Origin: an uncultured Oscillospiraceae bacterium
Lineage (GTDB): Bacteria; Bacillota; Clostridia; Oscillospirales; Acutalibacteraceae
DNA length: 43,491 nt
Assembly: GCA_902492895.1 (NCBI GenBank)
Contig: CABUNG010000024.1
Coordinates: forward strand, 1-43,491
Reading direction: 5' to 3'
In this document: piece by piece, positions 24,007 to 31,897 of the stretch
How positions within the stretch are numbered: the stretch's first letter is position 1
Layout of the letters: each line of letters begins with the position of its first letter
Made by a program: the position numbers and the translations under genes
Notes under the pieces: model-generated
What the model was told of the DNA's origin: nothing
Database searches by the model: none
What the model saw: the letters and a program-made list of their open reading frames with translations, nothing else

Positions 24007-24435
24007 TCAGTCGTCCTCTACATCCGCCTCGTCGTAAATCTCATCGCAAATCCGGGAATAGACTGTCTGCGCAAAGCGATAGGCTTCTTCCACCTCGTCG
24101 GCGGTTAGATGCAGGCCGTTATCCGCAGGATACCGCGTTTCGATATAGAGACGGTTGAGCCCGGCCGTGCGGCCGAGGTAGGGGCGGAAGGATTCGTCGA
24201 ACTTGGCCACCTGCTTACAGAGCCAGGTCAGGTTGTGGCCGTCGGGAAGCACCCCGGTCTGATCGAGCAGATAGGCTTTGAGCGCCTTTTCCAGGCACTG
24301 CTGGCAATGGAACCCCGCGATATCCAGGCATTGCCCCTGTTCGATGAGCAGGCGGGCGGCCAGCAGGTCGCGCGCGGCGATTTCCAGCCAGTCGAAAAAC
24401 AGGCGGCTGTCACTCGTGTGCCGTGTCCGACGCAT
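24007..24435 (-). CDS. HEPN-domain protein
   Basis: A 142-residue all-helical HEPN protein: FDWLEIAARDLLAARLLIE, then AGFHCQQCLEKALKAYLLDQ, then the C-terminal motif ETRYPADNGLH. HEPN domains act as RNases with an R-x(4-6)-H motif; here Arg and His are seven residues apart, so activity is uncertain. ATG 24435 is used with a GGAGGG site upstream. Its 5' end overlaps the upstream nucleotidyltransferase-like gene by 26 bases. This gives the MNT-HEPN arrangement known from toxin-antitoxin (HepT/MntA) pairs. Confidence 0.8.
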   Translation of the reverse strand: MRRTRHTSDSRLFFDWLEIAARDLLAARLLIEQGQCLDIAGFHCQQCLEKALKAYLLDQTGVLPDGHNLTWLCKQVAKFDESFRPYLGRTAGLNRLYIETRYPADNGLHLTADEVEEAYRFAQTVYSRICDEIYDEADVEDD

Positions 24436-24733
24436 AGAGCACCCTCCCTGTCCGGCGAATACGGGCGGCAAAGCTGGCGCCGTCCTCCGCCAGGCGGTCC
24501 CACTCTTCCCTTGTATAAACCAGTATATCGTACGGCAGATCGGAATCGATCTCCATATACAGGCGGCGTTCGGTCTCGGCGGCGTCGCCCCCGCCGATCA
24601 CCACACACAGCTTCACCGAGGAGAGGACGCCGTCCATCGTCTCTTTTCGGCTGGCGAGCACAATACGTTCCGGGGAAGCAAGGCGCACGATCGCGTCCCG
24701 CAGCTGATCGAGCAGTCCGGAATCCTTGGACAT
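24410..24733 (-). CDS. MNT-type nucleotidyltransferase-like protein, degenerate
   Basis: A 107-residue protein in the position of the antitoxin MntA. The layout fits a minimal nucleotidyltransferase (helix, strand VLASRKETMDG, strand SSVKLCVVI, then LPYDILVYTREEW). However, the GSxxxG motif is ASRKET and the DxD metal motif is replaced by SVK, so catalysis is unlikely. ATG 24733 is used with GGAGG 7 bases upstream. It overlaps the HEPN gene. It could act by binding only. Confidence 0.65.
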   Translation of the reverse strand: MSKDSGLLDQLRDAIVRLASPERIVLASRKETMDGVLSSVKLCVVIGGGDAAETERRLYMEIDSDLPYDILVYTREEWDRLAEDGASFAARIRRTGRVLYASDTAHE

Positions 24734-24790
24734 ATGGATCCCTCCTTCCAATACAACAGTATACACCGGTTTTCAGCGAAAAACAACGAA

Positions 24791-24819
24791 TTGACAAATA
24801 TCCGATGGACCGGTATAAT
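24791..24819 (+). promoter_or_regulatory. Consensus promoter of tRNA-Arg
   Basis: Perfect TTGACA (24791-24796), 17-base spacer, perfect TATAAT (24814-24819), 37 bases before the tRNA. Confidence 0.9.
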
Positions 24820-24856
24820 ATTTTTATCTTTGGGCAGCGGCTTTGCCCATGCATAG

Positions 24857-24931
24857 GCCCCCTTAGTTAAGTGGATATAACAAGCCCCTCCTAAGGGCTA
24901 GTCACCTGTTCGACTCAGGTAGGGGGTGCCA
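24857..24931 (+). tRNA. tRNA-Arg (anticodon CCU)
   Basis: A 75-base cloverleaf with an encoded CCA end. The acceptor stem GCCCCCT / AGGGGGT includes one G-U pair. The D stem is GTTA / TAAC, the anticodon stem AGCCC / GGGCT with loop CTCCTAA (anticodon CCT), and the T arm ACCTG-TTCGACT-CAGGT. It reads the AGG codon. A consensus promoter precedes it and a terminator follows within 8 bases. Confidence 0.95.
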
Positions 24932-24938
24932 AAAAAAG

Positions 24939-24966
24939 AACGCCATCCCTGTGGATGGCGTTTTTT
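24939..24966 (+). terminator. Terminator of tRNA-Arg
   Basis: A 10-bp stem AACGCCATCC / GGATGGCGTT with a CTGT loop and a run of six T. Confidence 0.9.
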
Positions 24967-25024
24967 CCTGCTCCGGCTGGCCAAAAACACGGCTTCGCAT
25001 CTTTCGAGAAAGGTGGAAAACATC

Positions 25025-25690
25025 ATGAAATTAACGGCCTTTGAATACGGAGAATCCGAGCTTCCTGAGCGCATGGTATTTCAGGATGGATCCGAAAACG
25101 TCAAAGTGCCGATTGCTCTTCTGTTCTTTTTAATAGAAGACGGCGGCCGGAAGATTTTGGTCGACACCGGATGCGATACCATGCCGGGTTTTCCGCTTTT
25201 TGCATTCCAAAAACCGGTGGACGTTCTTGAAAGTTACGGAGTTAAGCGACATGAGATTACGGACGTTTTGATTACCCATGCCCATCACGATCACATTGAC
25301 GGCTTACACTATTATCCGCAGGCCAATGTATATATACAGGAGAAAGAAGCTCTTCTTTCGGAGAGATATATCGGCGGCAAAGAAAATGTGTATACATTTC
25401 GGGACAGAATCTTTTTGGGGAATAACATTTGTTTTCAATGCATCGGGGGACACAGCATCGGATCCAGCATTGTGCTGATCCACGCGTCTGATAACGTGTA
25501 TGTGCTGTGCGGAGATGAATGCTACACGGCGGAAAACCTGTTACAAGCCAAGCCAACGGGAAGCAGCTGCAATTTGAACAACAGCATCTCTTTTGTCAAC
25601 GAATACAGGAAAAACGCGTATCATCCGATCCTGTTTCACGACAAAGATTTGATTGGCAGAATAGGGTACAAAACCCTTTTTCACTCTTGA
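25025..25690 (+). CDS. Metallo-beta-lactamase-fold hydrolase, N-acyl homoserine lactonase-like
   Basis: A 221-residue MBL-fold enzyme. ITHAHHDHIDG near residue 80 is the metal-binding HxHxDH motif, GGHSIGS and CGDECY supply further ligands, and LFHD near the C-terminus is the last one. ILVDTGCDTMPGF fits the lactonase (AiiA/AttM) branch, but other esters are possible. ATG 25025 is used with AAAGGTGG 8 bases upstream. Its base composition is clearly more AT-rich than its neighbours (for example many AAA, ATT and TAT codons), and it directly follows a tRNA gene, which suggests horizontal transfer. Confidence 0.82.
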   Translation: MKLTAFEYGESELPERMVFQDGSENVKVPIALLFFLIEDGGRKILVDTGCDTMPGFPLFAFQKPVDVLESYGVKRHEITDVLITHAHHDHIDGLHYYPQANVYIQEKEALLSERYIGGKENVYTFRDRIFLGNNICFQCIGGHSIGSSIVLIHASDNVYVLCGDECYTAENLLQAKPTGSSCNLNNSISFVNEYRKNAYHPILFHDKDLIGRIGYKTLFHS

Positions 25691-25729
25691 TTTAAGGACA
25701 CCCTATCTTATCAGAAAGGATCTGACGCC

Positions 25730-26260
25730 TTGTCCAAACCGCGCAAAATGCTGGGGACAGCCGATTCGCCCGCTATTCTGTCGCTGATGCAGCTGATTGA
25801 AACACAGAGCAAAGCCACCATCGCCCGGTGGTGCCTGGATTACGCCGAGACGATCATTCTCCCGATTTATCAGAAGCGCCGCCCCGGGGACGATCGGCCC
25901 CTTCAGTCTATTCAGGCGGCACGCGATTGGTTTGACGGAAAGGTCAAACTGCCGCAGGTCAAGGATATCATCCTGCATCAGTGTCACGCCGCCGCGCGGG
26001 AAGCGGAGGAGGATCCGGCTGCACAGGCCGCCGCAAGGGCTTGCGGACAGGCGGCTTCCTGCTTCCACACCCCCACGCATTCCCTGGGGCTGGTGTTTTA
26101 TGGAACGGCGGCCATCGCCTACGACCGTGTGGGTCTCCATGAACCGCCGGAAGTTTATGAGCGTATCGCCGCTGAGGAATGCGCAAAAATGGAGGCGGCC
26201 CTGCGGAGCATCGCGGTGGAGAAAGAGCCACATCCCGCCAAAATCACCTGGCACTGTTAG
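25730..26260 (+). CDS. Imm-5-like putative immunity protein
   Basis: A 176-residue soluble helical protein. The pattern IARWCLDYAETIILPIYQ, then RPLQSIQAARDWFDGKV, then AAREAEEDPAAQAAARACGQ and HTPTHSLGLVFYGTAAIAYD matches my recollection of the Imm-5-like putative immunity family (repeated Ala-rich helices, conserved W-x-x-D-x-A-E and H-x-x-x-H). No toxin gene is next to it. TTG 25730 is the start, with AGAAAGGA 9 bases upstream. The family assignment is from memory. Confidence 0.55.
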   Translation: MSKPRKMLGTADSPAILSLMQLIETQSKATIARWCLDYAETIILPIYQKRRPGDDRPLQSIQAARDWFDGKVKLPQVKDIILHQCHAAAREAEEDPAAQAAARACGQAASCFHTPTHSLGLVFYGTAAIAYDRVGLHEPPEVYERIAAEECAKMEAALRSIAVEKEPHPAKITWHC

Positions 26261-26331
26261 CGGCTTTACTGGACAAGTCCCCCGGTTTTATGGTAAGCTG
26301 ACGGTGAAAAACAGACGGAGGAGGCGCGGGC

Positions 26332-27108
26332 ATGGACAAGCGGGAACGGTACACCCAAATCAACGCCCAGACATGGGATGCCTGGGCGGAAAACGGCTGT
26401 GAATGGACAATTCCAGTCACGCACGACGACATCCTGCGCGCCCGGGCCGGGGACTGGGGCGTGTATCTCACCCCCTGCCGCACGGTCCCGCGGGAGTGGT
26501 TTCTCCCGTTTGAAAACGCGCGCATCCTGGGCCTGGCCAGCGGCGGCGGGCAGCAGATGCCCATCTTCTCGGTGCTGGGTGCCCGCTGTACCCTCTTCGA
26601 TCTCTCCGACAGCCAGCTCGAAAAGGACCGGATGGTCGCGGACCGGGAAGGTTACGGAATCGACATCGTCAAGGGAGACATGACCCGGCCCCTGCCCTTC
26701 GAGGATGGTGCCTTCGACCTGATCTTCCATCCCGTATCCAATTGCTATATCGAAGACGTGTATCCCCTTTGGCGGGAGTGCGCCCGGGTACTGCGGCCGG
26801 GCGGGGTCCTGCTCGCAGGTCTCGACAACGGGCTCAACTTCCTGTTTGAAGACGACCAGCCCCTGACGGTGGTCAACCGCCTTCCCTTCAATCCTCTGCA
26901 CATGCCGGAAACGGTTTTCAGGCGGATGGCGGAGAAGGGGGAGGCCATCCAGTTTTCCCACACCTTGGAGGAACAGATCGGCGGTCAGCTGAAGGCCGGC
27001 TTTCAGCTGACCGACCTGTTGGAGGACCGGGACCGGCCGGGCGGCGCCCGGATCGGGGAATACGCTCCCCAGTATATCGCTACCCGGGCGGTCAAAGCTC
27101 CGCGATAA
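26332..27108 (+). CDS. Class I SAM-dependent methyltransferase
   Basis: A 258-residue methyltransferase. Motif I is RILGLASGGGQQMP (SAM binding), followed by FDLSDSQLEKDRMVA, then GDMTRPLPFEDGAFDLIFHP (motif II/III) and ECARVLRPGGVLLAGLDN (post-motif). The GLASGGGQQ form marks a subgroup of small-molecule methyltransferases in Firmicutes with unknown substrate. GGAGGAGG lies 7 bases before the ATG. The glycosylase-like gene follows after 27 bases. Confidence 0.85.
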   Translation: MDKRERYTQINAQTWDAWAENGCEWTIPVTHDDILRARAGDWGVYLTPCRTVPREWFLPFENARILGLASGGGQQMPIFSVLGARCTLFDLSDSQLEKDRMVADREGYGIDIVKGDMTRPLPFEDGAFDLIFHPVSNCYIEDVYPLWRECARVLRPGGVLLAGLDNGLNFLFEDDQPLTVVNRLPFNPLHMPETVFRRMAEKGEAIQFSHTLEEQIGGQLKAGFQLTDLLEDRDRPGGARIGEYAPQYIATRAVKAPR

Positions 27109-27135
27109 TGCATACGGCGGAAGGGAAGGAATCCT

Positions 27136-27963
27136 ATGATCGAACTGCCCGAAGGCTTCGTCCTGGCCGGCCAATTGGACCGGCAGCTGGCGGGGCTGCG
27201 CATCGCCCATGTCGTGGCCAATGCCTCGCCTCACCGCTTTGCCTGGTATGGCGGGGATCCCGCCCTCTACCCCGATCGTTTTACGGGACGGGACATCGAG
27301 GGCGCGCATGCGTACGGCGGCAAGGTGCATCTCCGGTTCCGGGACGCAGGCGGTTTCTTATTCTGTGACGGGGTGAATCTGCGCCTGCTCTCCCCAACCG
27401 ATCCCCCGCCTAAAAAGCATCAGCTCCTTCTGGAATTCAGCGACGGTTCCCGTTTGGCCGGTTCGGTCCAGATGTACGGAGCCCTGATCGGATACGACGC
27501 CCTGCCGGTCTCCGATTATGACGAAGCTGCGAGAACCAAACCGTGCGTGCTCACCGACGCCTTCAGCCCCGTCTATTTTGAGGAACTTCTGAGCGGTGTC
27601 AAGCCCTCCTGCTCGGCCAAGGCGTTCCTCGCGGCCGAGCAGCGGATCCCTGGCCTGGGGAACGGCGTGCTTCAGGACATTTTGTTCCGGGCGGGCATCC
27701 ATCCGAAACGGGCTGTCTCCACCCTCTCCCCGGCGGAGCTCGATACCCTGTTCCGCGCCGTTAAGGATACCCTGCGGGAGATGACTGAGGCCGGAGGCCG
27801 GGATACCGAAAAAGATCTCTACGGCCGTGCGGGCGGATATGCCACCCTCCTCAGCCGGAACACCTATCTGTATCCCTGTCCCCGCTGCGGCGGTCCCATT
27901 AAAAAAGAGGCCTATCTGGGCGGCAGTGTCTACGCCTGCCCACACTGCCAGCCTCCGGTGTGA
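27136..27963 (+). CDS. Fpg/Nei-family DNA glycosylase-like protein without the catalytic proline
   Basis: A 275-residue protein with the full architecture of Fpg/endonuclease VIII: an N-terminal beta sandwich, a helix-two-turn-helix with EQRIPGLGNGVLQDILF (about residues 168-184), and a C-terminal zinc finger CPRCGG...CPHC. The N-terminus is MIELPEG instead of MPELPE, so the N-terminal proline that forms the Schiff base is replaced by Ile, while the following Glu and the Lys in AYGGKVHL are kept. The usual repair chemistry is therefore doubtful; I recall that close relatives share this. AAGGGAAGGA precedes the ATG. Probably cotranscribed with the methyltransferase. Confidence 0.82.
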   Translation: MIELPEGFVLAGQLDRQLAGLRIAHVVANASPHRFAWYGGDPALYPDRFTGRDIEGAHAYGGKVHLRFRDAGGFLFCDGVNLRLLSPTDPPPKKHQLLLEFSDGSRLAGSVQMYGALIGYDALPVSDYDEAARTKPCVLTDAFSPVYFEELLSGVKPSCSAKAFLAAEQRIPGLGNGVLQDILFRAGIHPKRAVSTLSPAELDTLFRAVKDTLREMTEAGGRDTEKDLYGRAGGYATLLSRNTYLYPCPRCGGPIKKEAYLGGSVYACPHCQPPV

Positions 27964-28166
27964 ATCCCCCGCGTGTCTTCCGCCCATACCAACCGCATGA
28001 GAAAGGGTGGGTCTTCCCCGATCCGCGCGGCATTCTCTTGTCTCCTGGTGAGAGATGCAAACACGATCCGGCCGTCTTCCGTCTATTTGACAGCCCTTTC
28101 GGCCCGCATCCCGGGCGGTAAATTTTTACTACATTCGGTATAAATATTAACAAAATATACGCACAA

Positions 28167-28200
28167 AGCCCCCGCGTGTCCATGTAGGCACGCGGGGGCT
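28167..28200 (-). terminator. Hairpin after noc
   Basis: A perfect 12-bp stem AGCCCCCGCGTG / CACGCGGGGGCT with a 10-base loop; on the minus strand it is followed by TTTGTG. The rest of the 252-base gap 27964-28215 shows no gene; it contains an AT-rich patch near 28120-28160. Confidence 0.7.
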
Positions 28201-28215
28201 GGCTATAAAATAAAG

Positions 28216-29055
28216 TTAGGCCGGCCGGACATTGGCGGCAGCGGCGCGCGTTCCTTTGGGGATCCGCACAACGTATTCGATGTACTCATCCGTCTCACTT
28301 TTCTCCGCCTTCGCCTGGATACCCGAGCGCCGCATGGTATCCACGGCATGGCTGACCGTATTGAGAAACAGGCGGACATCCCGTACGAGAGGCGTCGGAC
28401 GGCGGCGTTTGACCCGGCCGGCGAGCAGATCTTCCACCAGACGATCCGCCTGTGCCACCGTCATTTTGCCCGCGATCATCCGGTTAAGTGCCAGTTCCCG
28501 CTGGTCCTCGTCCTCGATGCGGAGCAGCGCGCGTGCATGGCGCTCGGTCAGCCCCTCGTGAAGGATCCGGGCCCTCTGTTCCGGTGTCAGCCGAAGCAGG
28601 CGGAGCTTGTTCGCCACGGTGGACTGGGCGCACCCCAGCCGGTTGGAGGCTTCCTCCTGCGTCAAGCCGTACACTTGAATCAAACGCTGGATGCCCTCGG
28701 CCTGTTCAAAGACGTTCATATCTTCACGCTGGAGGTTTTCCACCAGCGCCATCAGGGCGCCGCGCTCCCCGTCCGCTTCCACGACCAGACAGGGAATTTC
28801 CCGCAGTCCGGCGATTTTTGCCGCGCGCAGGCGCCGCTCACCCGCCACCAGAACCGGCTTGTCCCCTTTGAGCGTAATGGTTATGGGGTTGAGCAGCCCG
28901 TTTTCATCGATGCTCTGCGCCAGCTCCAGCAGCTTGTCATAGGCAAACTCCCGCCGGGGCTGGTCGGGATTGGGCAGAATCTCCCCCACAGGCACCAGCA
29001 GCAGGCGCCGTTCATCCTGTTTATACTTCGGCCGTTTTGCTTCGATTCCCCACAT
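28216..29055 (-). CDS. noc: Nucleoid occlusion protein Noc (ParB family)
   Basis: A 279-residue ParB paralogue. It has the N-domain NPDQPRREF, GERRLRAAKIAG, ENLQREDMNVFEQA, the HTH region LGCAQSTVANKLRLLRL and GLTERHARALLRI, and the C-terminal region VRDVRLFLNTVSHAVDTMRR to VVRIPK, which matches Noc and not Spo0J. Gln, Lys and Arg at the recognition-helix positions (QSTVANK, TERHARA) are the residues reported to switch ParB proteins from parS to the Noc binding site. ATG 29055 is used with AAAGGA 9 bases upstream. It follows rsmG, as in Bacillus. Confidence 0.88.
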   Translation of the reverse strand: MWGIEAKRPKYKQDERRLLLVPVGEILPNPDQPRREFAYDKLLELAQSIDENGLLNPITITLKGDKPVLVAGERRLRAAKIAGLREIPCLVVEADGERGALMALVENLQREDMNVFEQAEGIQRLIQVYGLTQEEASNRLGCAQSTVANKLRLLRLTPEQRARILHEGLTERHARALLRIEDEDQRELALNRMIAGKMTVAQADRLVEDLLAGRVKRRRPTPLVRDVRLFLNTVSHAVDTMRRSGIQAKAEKSETDEYIEYVVRIPKGTRAAAANVRPA

Positions 29056-29163
29056 ACCGACACGTCCTTTCTGTTGGCAAAGAATGGTAAATATTTCCAT
29101 CGCTGCCAGCATATCACCTTTTTCGCATCGGACATGTCGAAAACCGTCGGCAAAAATCCATTT

Positions 29164-29910
29164 TTAAAGGGGTTTTTTGGCGATTTTTGGCGTGGGGCGG
29201 GGATAGGCCGCCGGAGTGGGCTCTATTTTGTCGATCAGAAGCAGCAGCCGCAGGGCGGTTTCCTCCCCGGGCGCCGGAGCCGGCGGCAGGGTCAGGCGTT
29301 TGGCCATCCCGGAGCGGCCGCCCAAAAGGGCGATGGCCCGGGCGGCATCCGCCAGCTCCGTCTCGCCGTCCGGACCCTTCATGGCAATCATTTGCCCCCC
29401 CGGCTTCAGCAGCGGGAGCAGATATTCACACAGCACGGGCAGCCCCGCCACGGCCCGGGCCGTGGCGACGTCGAATTGTTCCCGCAGTTCGGGTTTCCGT
29501 CCCGCTTCCTCCGCCCGCGCGTGCACCAGCGCGGCCGGAATGCCCAATTCCCTGCAGAGCGAGTCCAGAAAGGTCAGCCGCTTTTGCAGAGAATCGAGCA
29601 GGGTCAGCCGCAGCGACGGGCAAACGATCGCGAGGGGCACACCGGGGAAACCCGCTCCGGTCCCCACGTCCACCAAAGAGAGCGCCCCCGACAAGCCCGC
29701 CGCCCGCTCCGTCAGGAGAGGCGCCAGACTCAGGCTGTCGAGGAAATGCTTGACCAGGATCCCCTCTGGATCGGTGATCGCGGTCAGGTTGACATTTCGA
29801 TTGGTCTCCACCAGCCGGACGGCATACAGATCCAGCTTTTCCGCCGCTTCCGGGGTGACCGTCACCCCCATGGCCGCAGCCTGCTCCCGCAGGCGCACCG
29901 TATCGATCAT
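29164..29910 (-). CDS. rsmG: 16S rRNA (guanine-527-N7)-methyltransferase RsmG
   Basis: A 248-residue SAM methyltransferase (GidB). LVDVGTGAGFPGVPLAIVCP is motif I; NVNLTAITDPEGILVKHFLDS is the conserved N-terminal signature, and FDVATARAVAGLPVLCEYLL and GGQMIAMKG follow. It overlaps mnmG by four bases (ATGA). Loss of this enzyme is a known source of low-level streptomycin resistance in other bacteria. The C-terminal 20 residues are a Pro/Lys-rich tail. Confidence 0.96.
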   Translation of the reverse strand: MIDTVRLREQAAAMGVTVTPEAAEKLDLYAVRLVETNRNVNLTAITDPEGILVKHFLDSLSLAPLLTERAAGLSGALSLVDVGTGAGFPGVPLAIVCPSLRLTLLDSLQKRLTFLDSLCRELGIPAALVHARAEEAGRKPELREQFDVATARAVAGLPVLCEYLLPLLKPGGQMIAMKGPDGETELADAARAIALLGGRSGMAKRLTLPPAPAPGEETALRLLLLIDKIEPTPAAYPRPTPKIAKKPL

Positions 29911-31829
29911 AAAGCGCCCCTTTCCCCGGAATCATCCGGACCGTCTGCCGGCCTCGCCGCGTGATTTCCGCGGGAGGACAGCCAAATCAGCAGAACCGAG
30001 ACGTCGGCCGGGCTGACCCCGCTGATGCGGGAGGCCTGGCCGATGCTGCCCGGCCGTATCCGGGCCAGTTTTTCCTGCGCCTCCAGCCGCAGGCCGGGTA
30101 TGGCCGCGTAATCGGTATCGGCGGGCAGGCGGCGGCCTTCCAGGCGCTGCTGCTCCTCCACGGCGGCCTGCTGGCGGCGGAGATACCCCTCGTATTTGAG
30201 TTCCACCTCCACCTGCTCGGCCACCATGGGATCCAATACCGGCCGTCCGGTATCGACCGGTGCGAGCGCCGCGTAGCCGAGCTGAGGACGGCGGAGAAGG
30301 TCCTCCAGCCGGGCGCCGGTCGAAAGCGGAGCGGTGCCGCTGGCGGTCAGGAGCGCATTGACCTCGGGGGACGGCGGCAGCACCGTCTGCTTCAGACGCT
30401 GGCGTTCCGCCGCCTTCTGGTCCTGCCGGGCGGTAAAATGTGCCCAACGCGTATCGTCCACCAGCCCGATCCGCCTGCCCACGGGGGTCAGCCGTTCGTC
30501 GGCGTTGTCCTGCCGGAGCAGGAGCCGGTATTCCGACCGCGACGTCATCATGCGGTAAGGGTCCGAGCAGCCTTTGGTCACGAGATCGTCGATCAGGGTC
30601 CCGGTATAGCTGGAGGATCGCTCGAGCACCAGAGGCTCCTCCCCCCGGATTTTCAGCGCCGCATTGGCGCCCGCGACCAGCCCCTGGGCTGCGGCTTCCT
30701 CGTATCCCGAGCTGCCATTGAACTGCCCCGCGCCGTAGAGGCCGGGCAGATCGAGAAATTCGAGAGTCTGGGCGAGCTGGAGCGGATCGCAGCAGTCGTA
30801 CTCGATCGCGTAGGCCGGGCGCATCACCTGGACATGCTCCAAACCGGGTATCGTGTGAAGCAGCCGGAGCTGGACATCCACAGGAAGAGAGGACGACAGC
30901 CCCTGGAGATACATCTCATCGGTATGGAGGCCGCAGGGCTCGATGAAGACCTGGTGCCGCTCCTTATCTGCGAACCGAACCACTTTATCCTCGATACTGG
31001 GGCAGTATCGGGGCCCGACTCCATGGATTTTTCCACCGTAGAGCGGCGAACGGTGGAGATTGTCAAGGATAACCTGTTTGGTTTCGGGCGTGGTCCAGGT
31101 AATGGCGCAGGTGACCTGATTCTGCAGTTTTCCCGCCGTTTCAAAGGAGAAGGGAACCACGGGATCCTCTCCCGGCTGAATTTCCAGCCCGTCAAAATCG
31201 ATGCTGGAACGCAGCACCCGTGCCGGGGTGCCGGTTTTGAAGCGGCGCAGCGATACCCCGAGCTCCAGCAGGGACGCCGTCAGGCCAACGGCCGGAAAAA
31301 GGCCGTCCGGGCCGCTGTCGTAAGAGACATCCCCCACAAAAACCCGGCCTTTGAGGAAGGTGCCGGTCGCGAGGATCACCGCCTTCGCGGTGTACTGTTC
31401 TTCCAGGCGGGTCGTCAGCCTCCAGCCGTCCCCCGTGCGTTCCAGGGAGACGACCTCTCCCTGGTGCAGGTCGAGATCCTCCTGGCGTTCGAGAACGTAT
31501 TTCATATACCCCGCATAGGCGCGGCGGTCGATCTGGGCACGCAGGGAATGGACAGCCGGTCCCTTGCCCCGGTTGAGCATGCGGGATTGGAGAAAGGTGG
31601 CGTCGGCCGCCCGGCCCATCTCCCCGCCGAGAGCGTCCACCTCCCGGACCAGATGGCCCTTGGCTGTGCCGCCGATGGAGGGATTGCAGGGCATATTCCC
31701 CACCGCATCGAGATTGATGGTGAACACCACCGTCCGGCATCCCAGCCTGGCCGCCGCCAGAGCCGCCTCGATCCCTGCATGGCCGGCCCCGATCACCGCC
31801 ACTTCATAGTCTCCCGCGTGAAACTTCAT
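29907..31829 (-). CDS. mnmG: tRNA uridine-5-carboxymethylaminomethyl modification enzyme MnmG (GidA)
   Basis: FAD enzyme that, with MnmE, modifies uridine 34 of certain tRNAs. It has 640 residues. The FAD motif is VIGAGHAGIEAALAAARLG (about residues 11-29), NPSIGGTAKGHLVREVDALG follows, and GRVFVGD, PARV and CGLHTDEMYLQGLSSSLPV are family blocks; the C-terminal domain ends with ARIRPGSIGQASRISGVSPA. A promoter lies 69 bases upstream. First gene of mnmG-rsmG. Confidence 0.97.
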   Translation of the reverse strand: MKFHAGDYEVAVIGAGHAGIEAALAAARLGCRTVVFTINLDAVGNMPCNPSIGGTAKGHLVREVDALGGEMGRAADATFLQSRMLNRGKGPAVHSLRAQIDRRAYAGYMKYVLERQEDLDLHQGEVVSLERTGDGWRLTTRLEEQYTAKAVILATGTFLKGRVFVGDVSYDSGPDGLFPAVGLTASLLELGVSLRRFKTGTPARVLRSSIDFDGLEIQPGEDPVVPFSFETAGKLQNQVTCAITWTTPETKQVILDNLHRSPLYGGKIHGVGPRYCPSIEDKVVRFADKERHQVFIEPCGLHTDEMYLQGLSSSLPVDVQLRLLHTIPGLEHVQVMRPAYAIEYDCCDPLQLAQTLEFLDLPGLYGAGQFNGSSGYEEAAAQGLVAGANAALKIRGEEPLVLERSSSYTGTLIDDLVTKGCSDPYRMMTSRSEYRLLLRQDNADERLTPVGRRIGLVDDTRWAHFTARQDQKAAERQRLKQTVLPPSPEVNALLTASGTAPLSTGARLEDLLRRPQLGYAALAPVDTGRPVLDPMVAEQVEVELKYEGYLRRQQAAVEEQQRLEGRRLPADTDYAAIPGLRLEAQEKLARIRPGSIGQASRISGVSPADVSVLLIWLSSRGNHAARPADGPDDSGERGAL

Positions 31830-31897
31830 TCCAAAACCCGCGCCTTTCTATCCGGTTACGGAGGGGATCCTCCGGTCAATACAGCCTGCAACGCTTT

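Noticed and set aside
24926..25024. Upstream extension of the lactonase-like protein into the tRNA
   Set aside because: The extension would overlap the tRNA 3' end and its terminator; ATG 25025 has a good ribosome site.
25635..25655. TGTTTCACGACAAAGA as another parS
   Set aside because: Only the left half matches; it lies inside a coding region encoding the conserved LFHD motif.
24857..25730. Integrated element with att sites at tRNA-Arg
   Set aside because: No copy of the tRNA 3' end is seen downstream and there is no integrase gene.
28090..28145. TTGACA near 28087 as a promoter
   Set aside because: No -10 hexamer at a usable distance and no gene follows on that strand.
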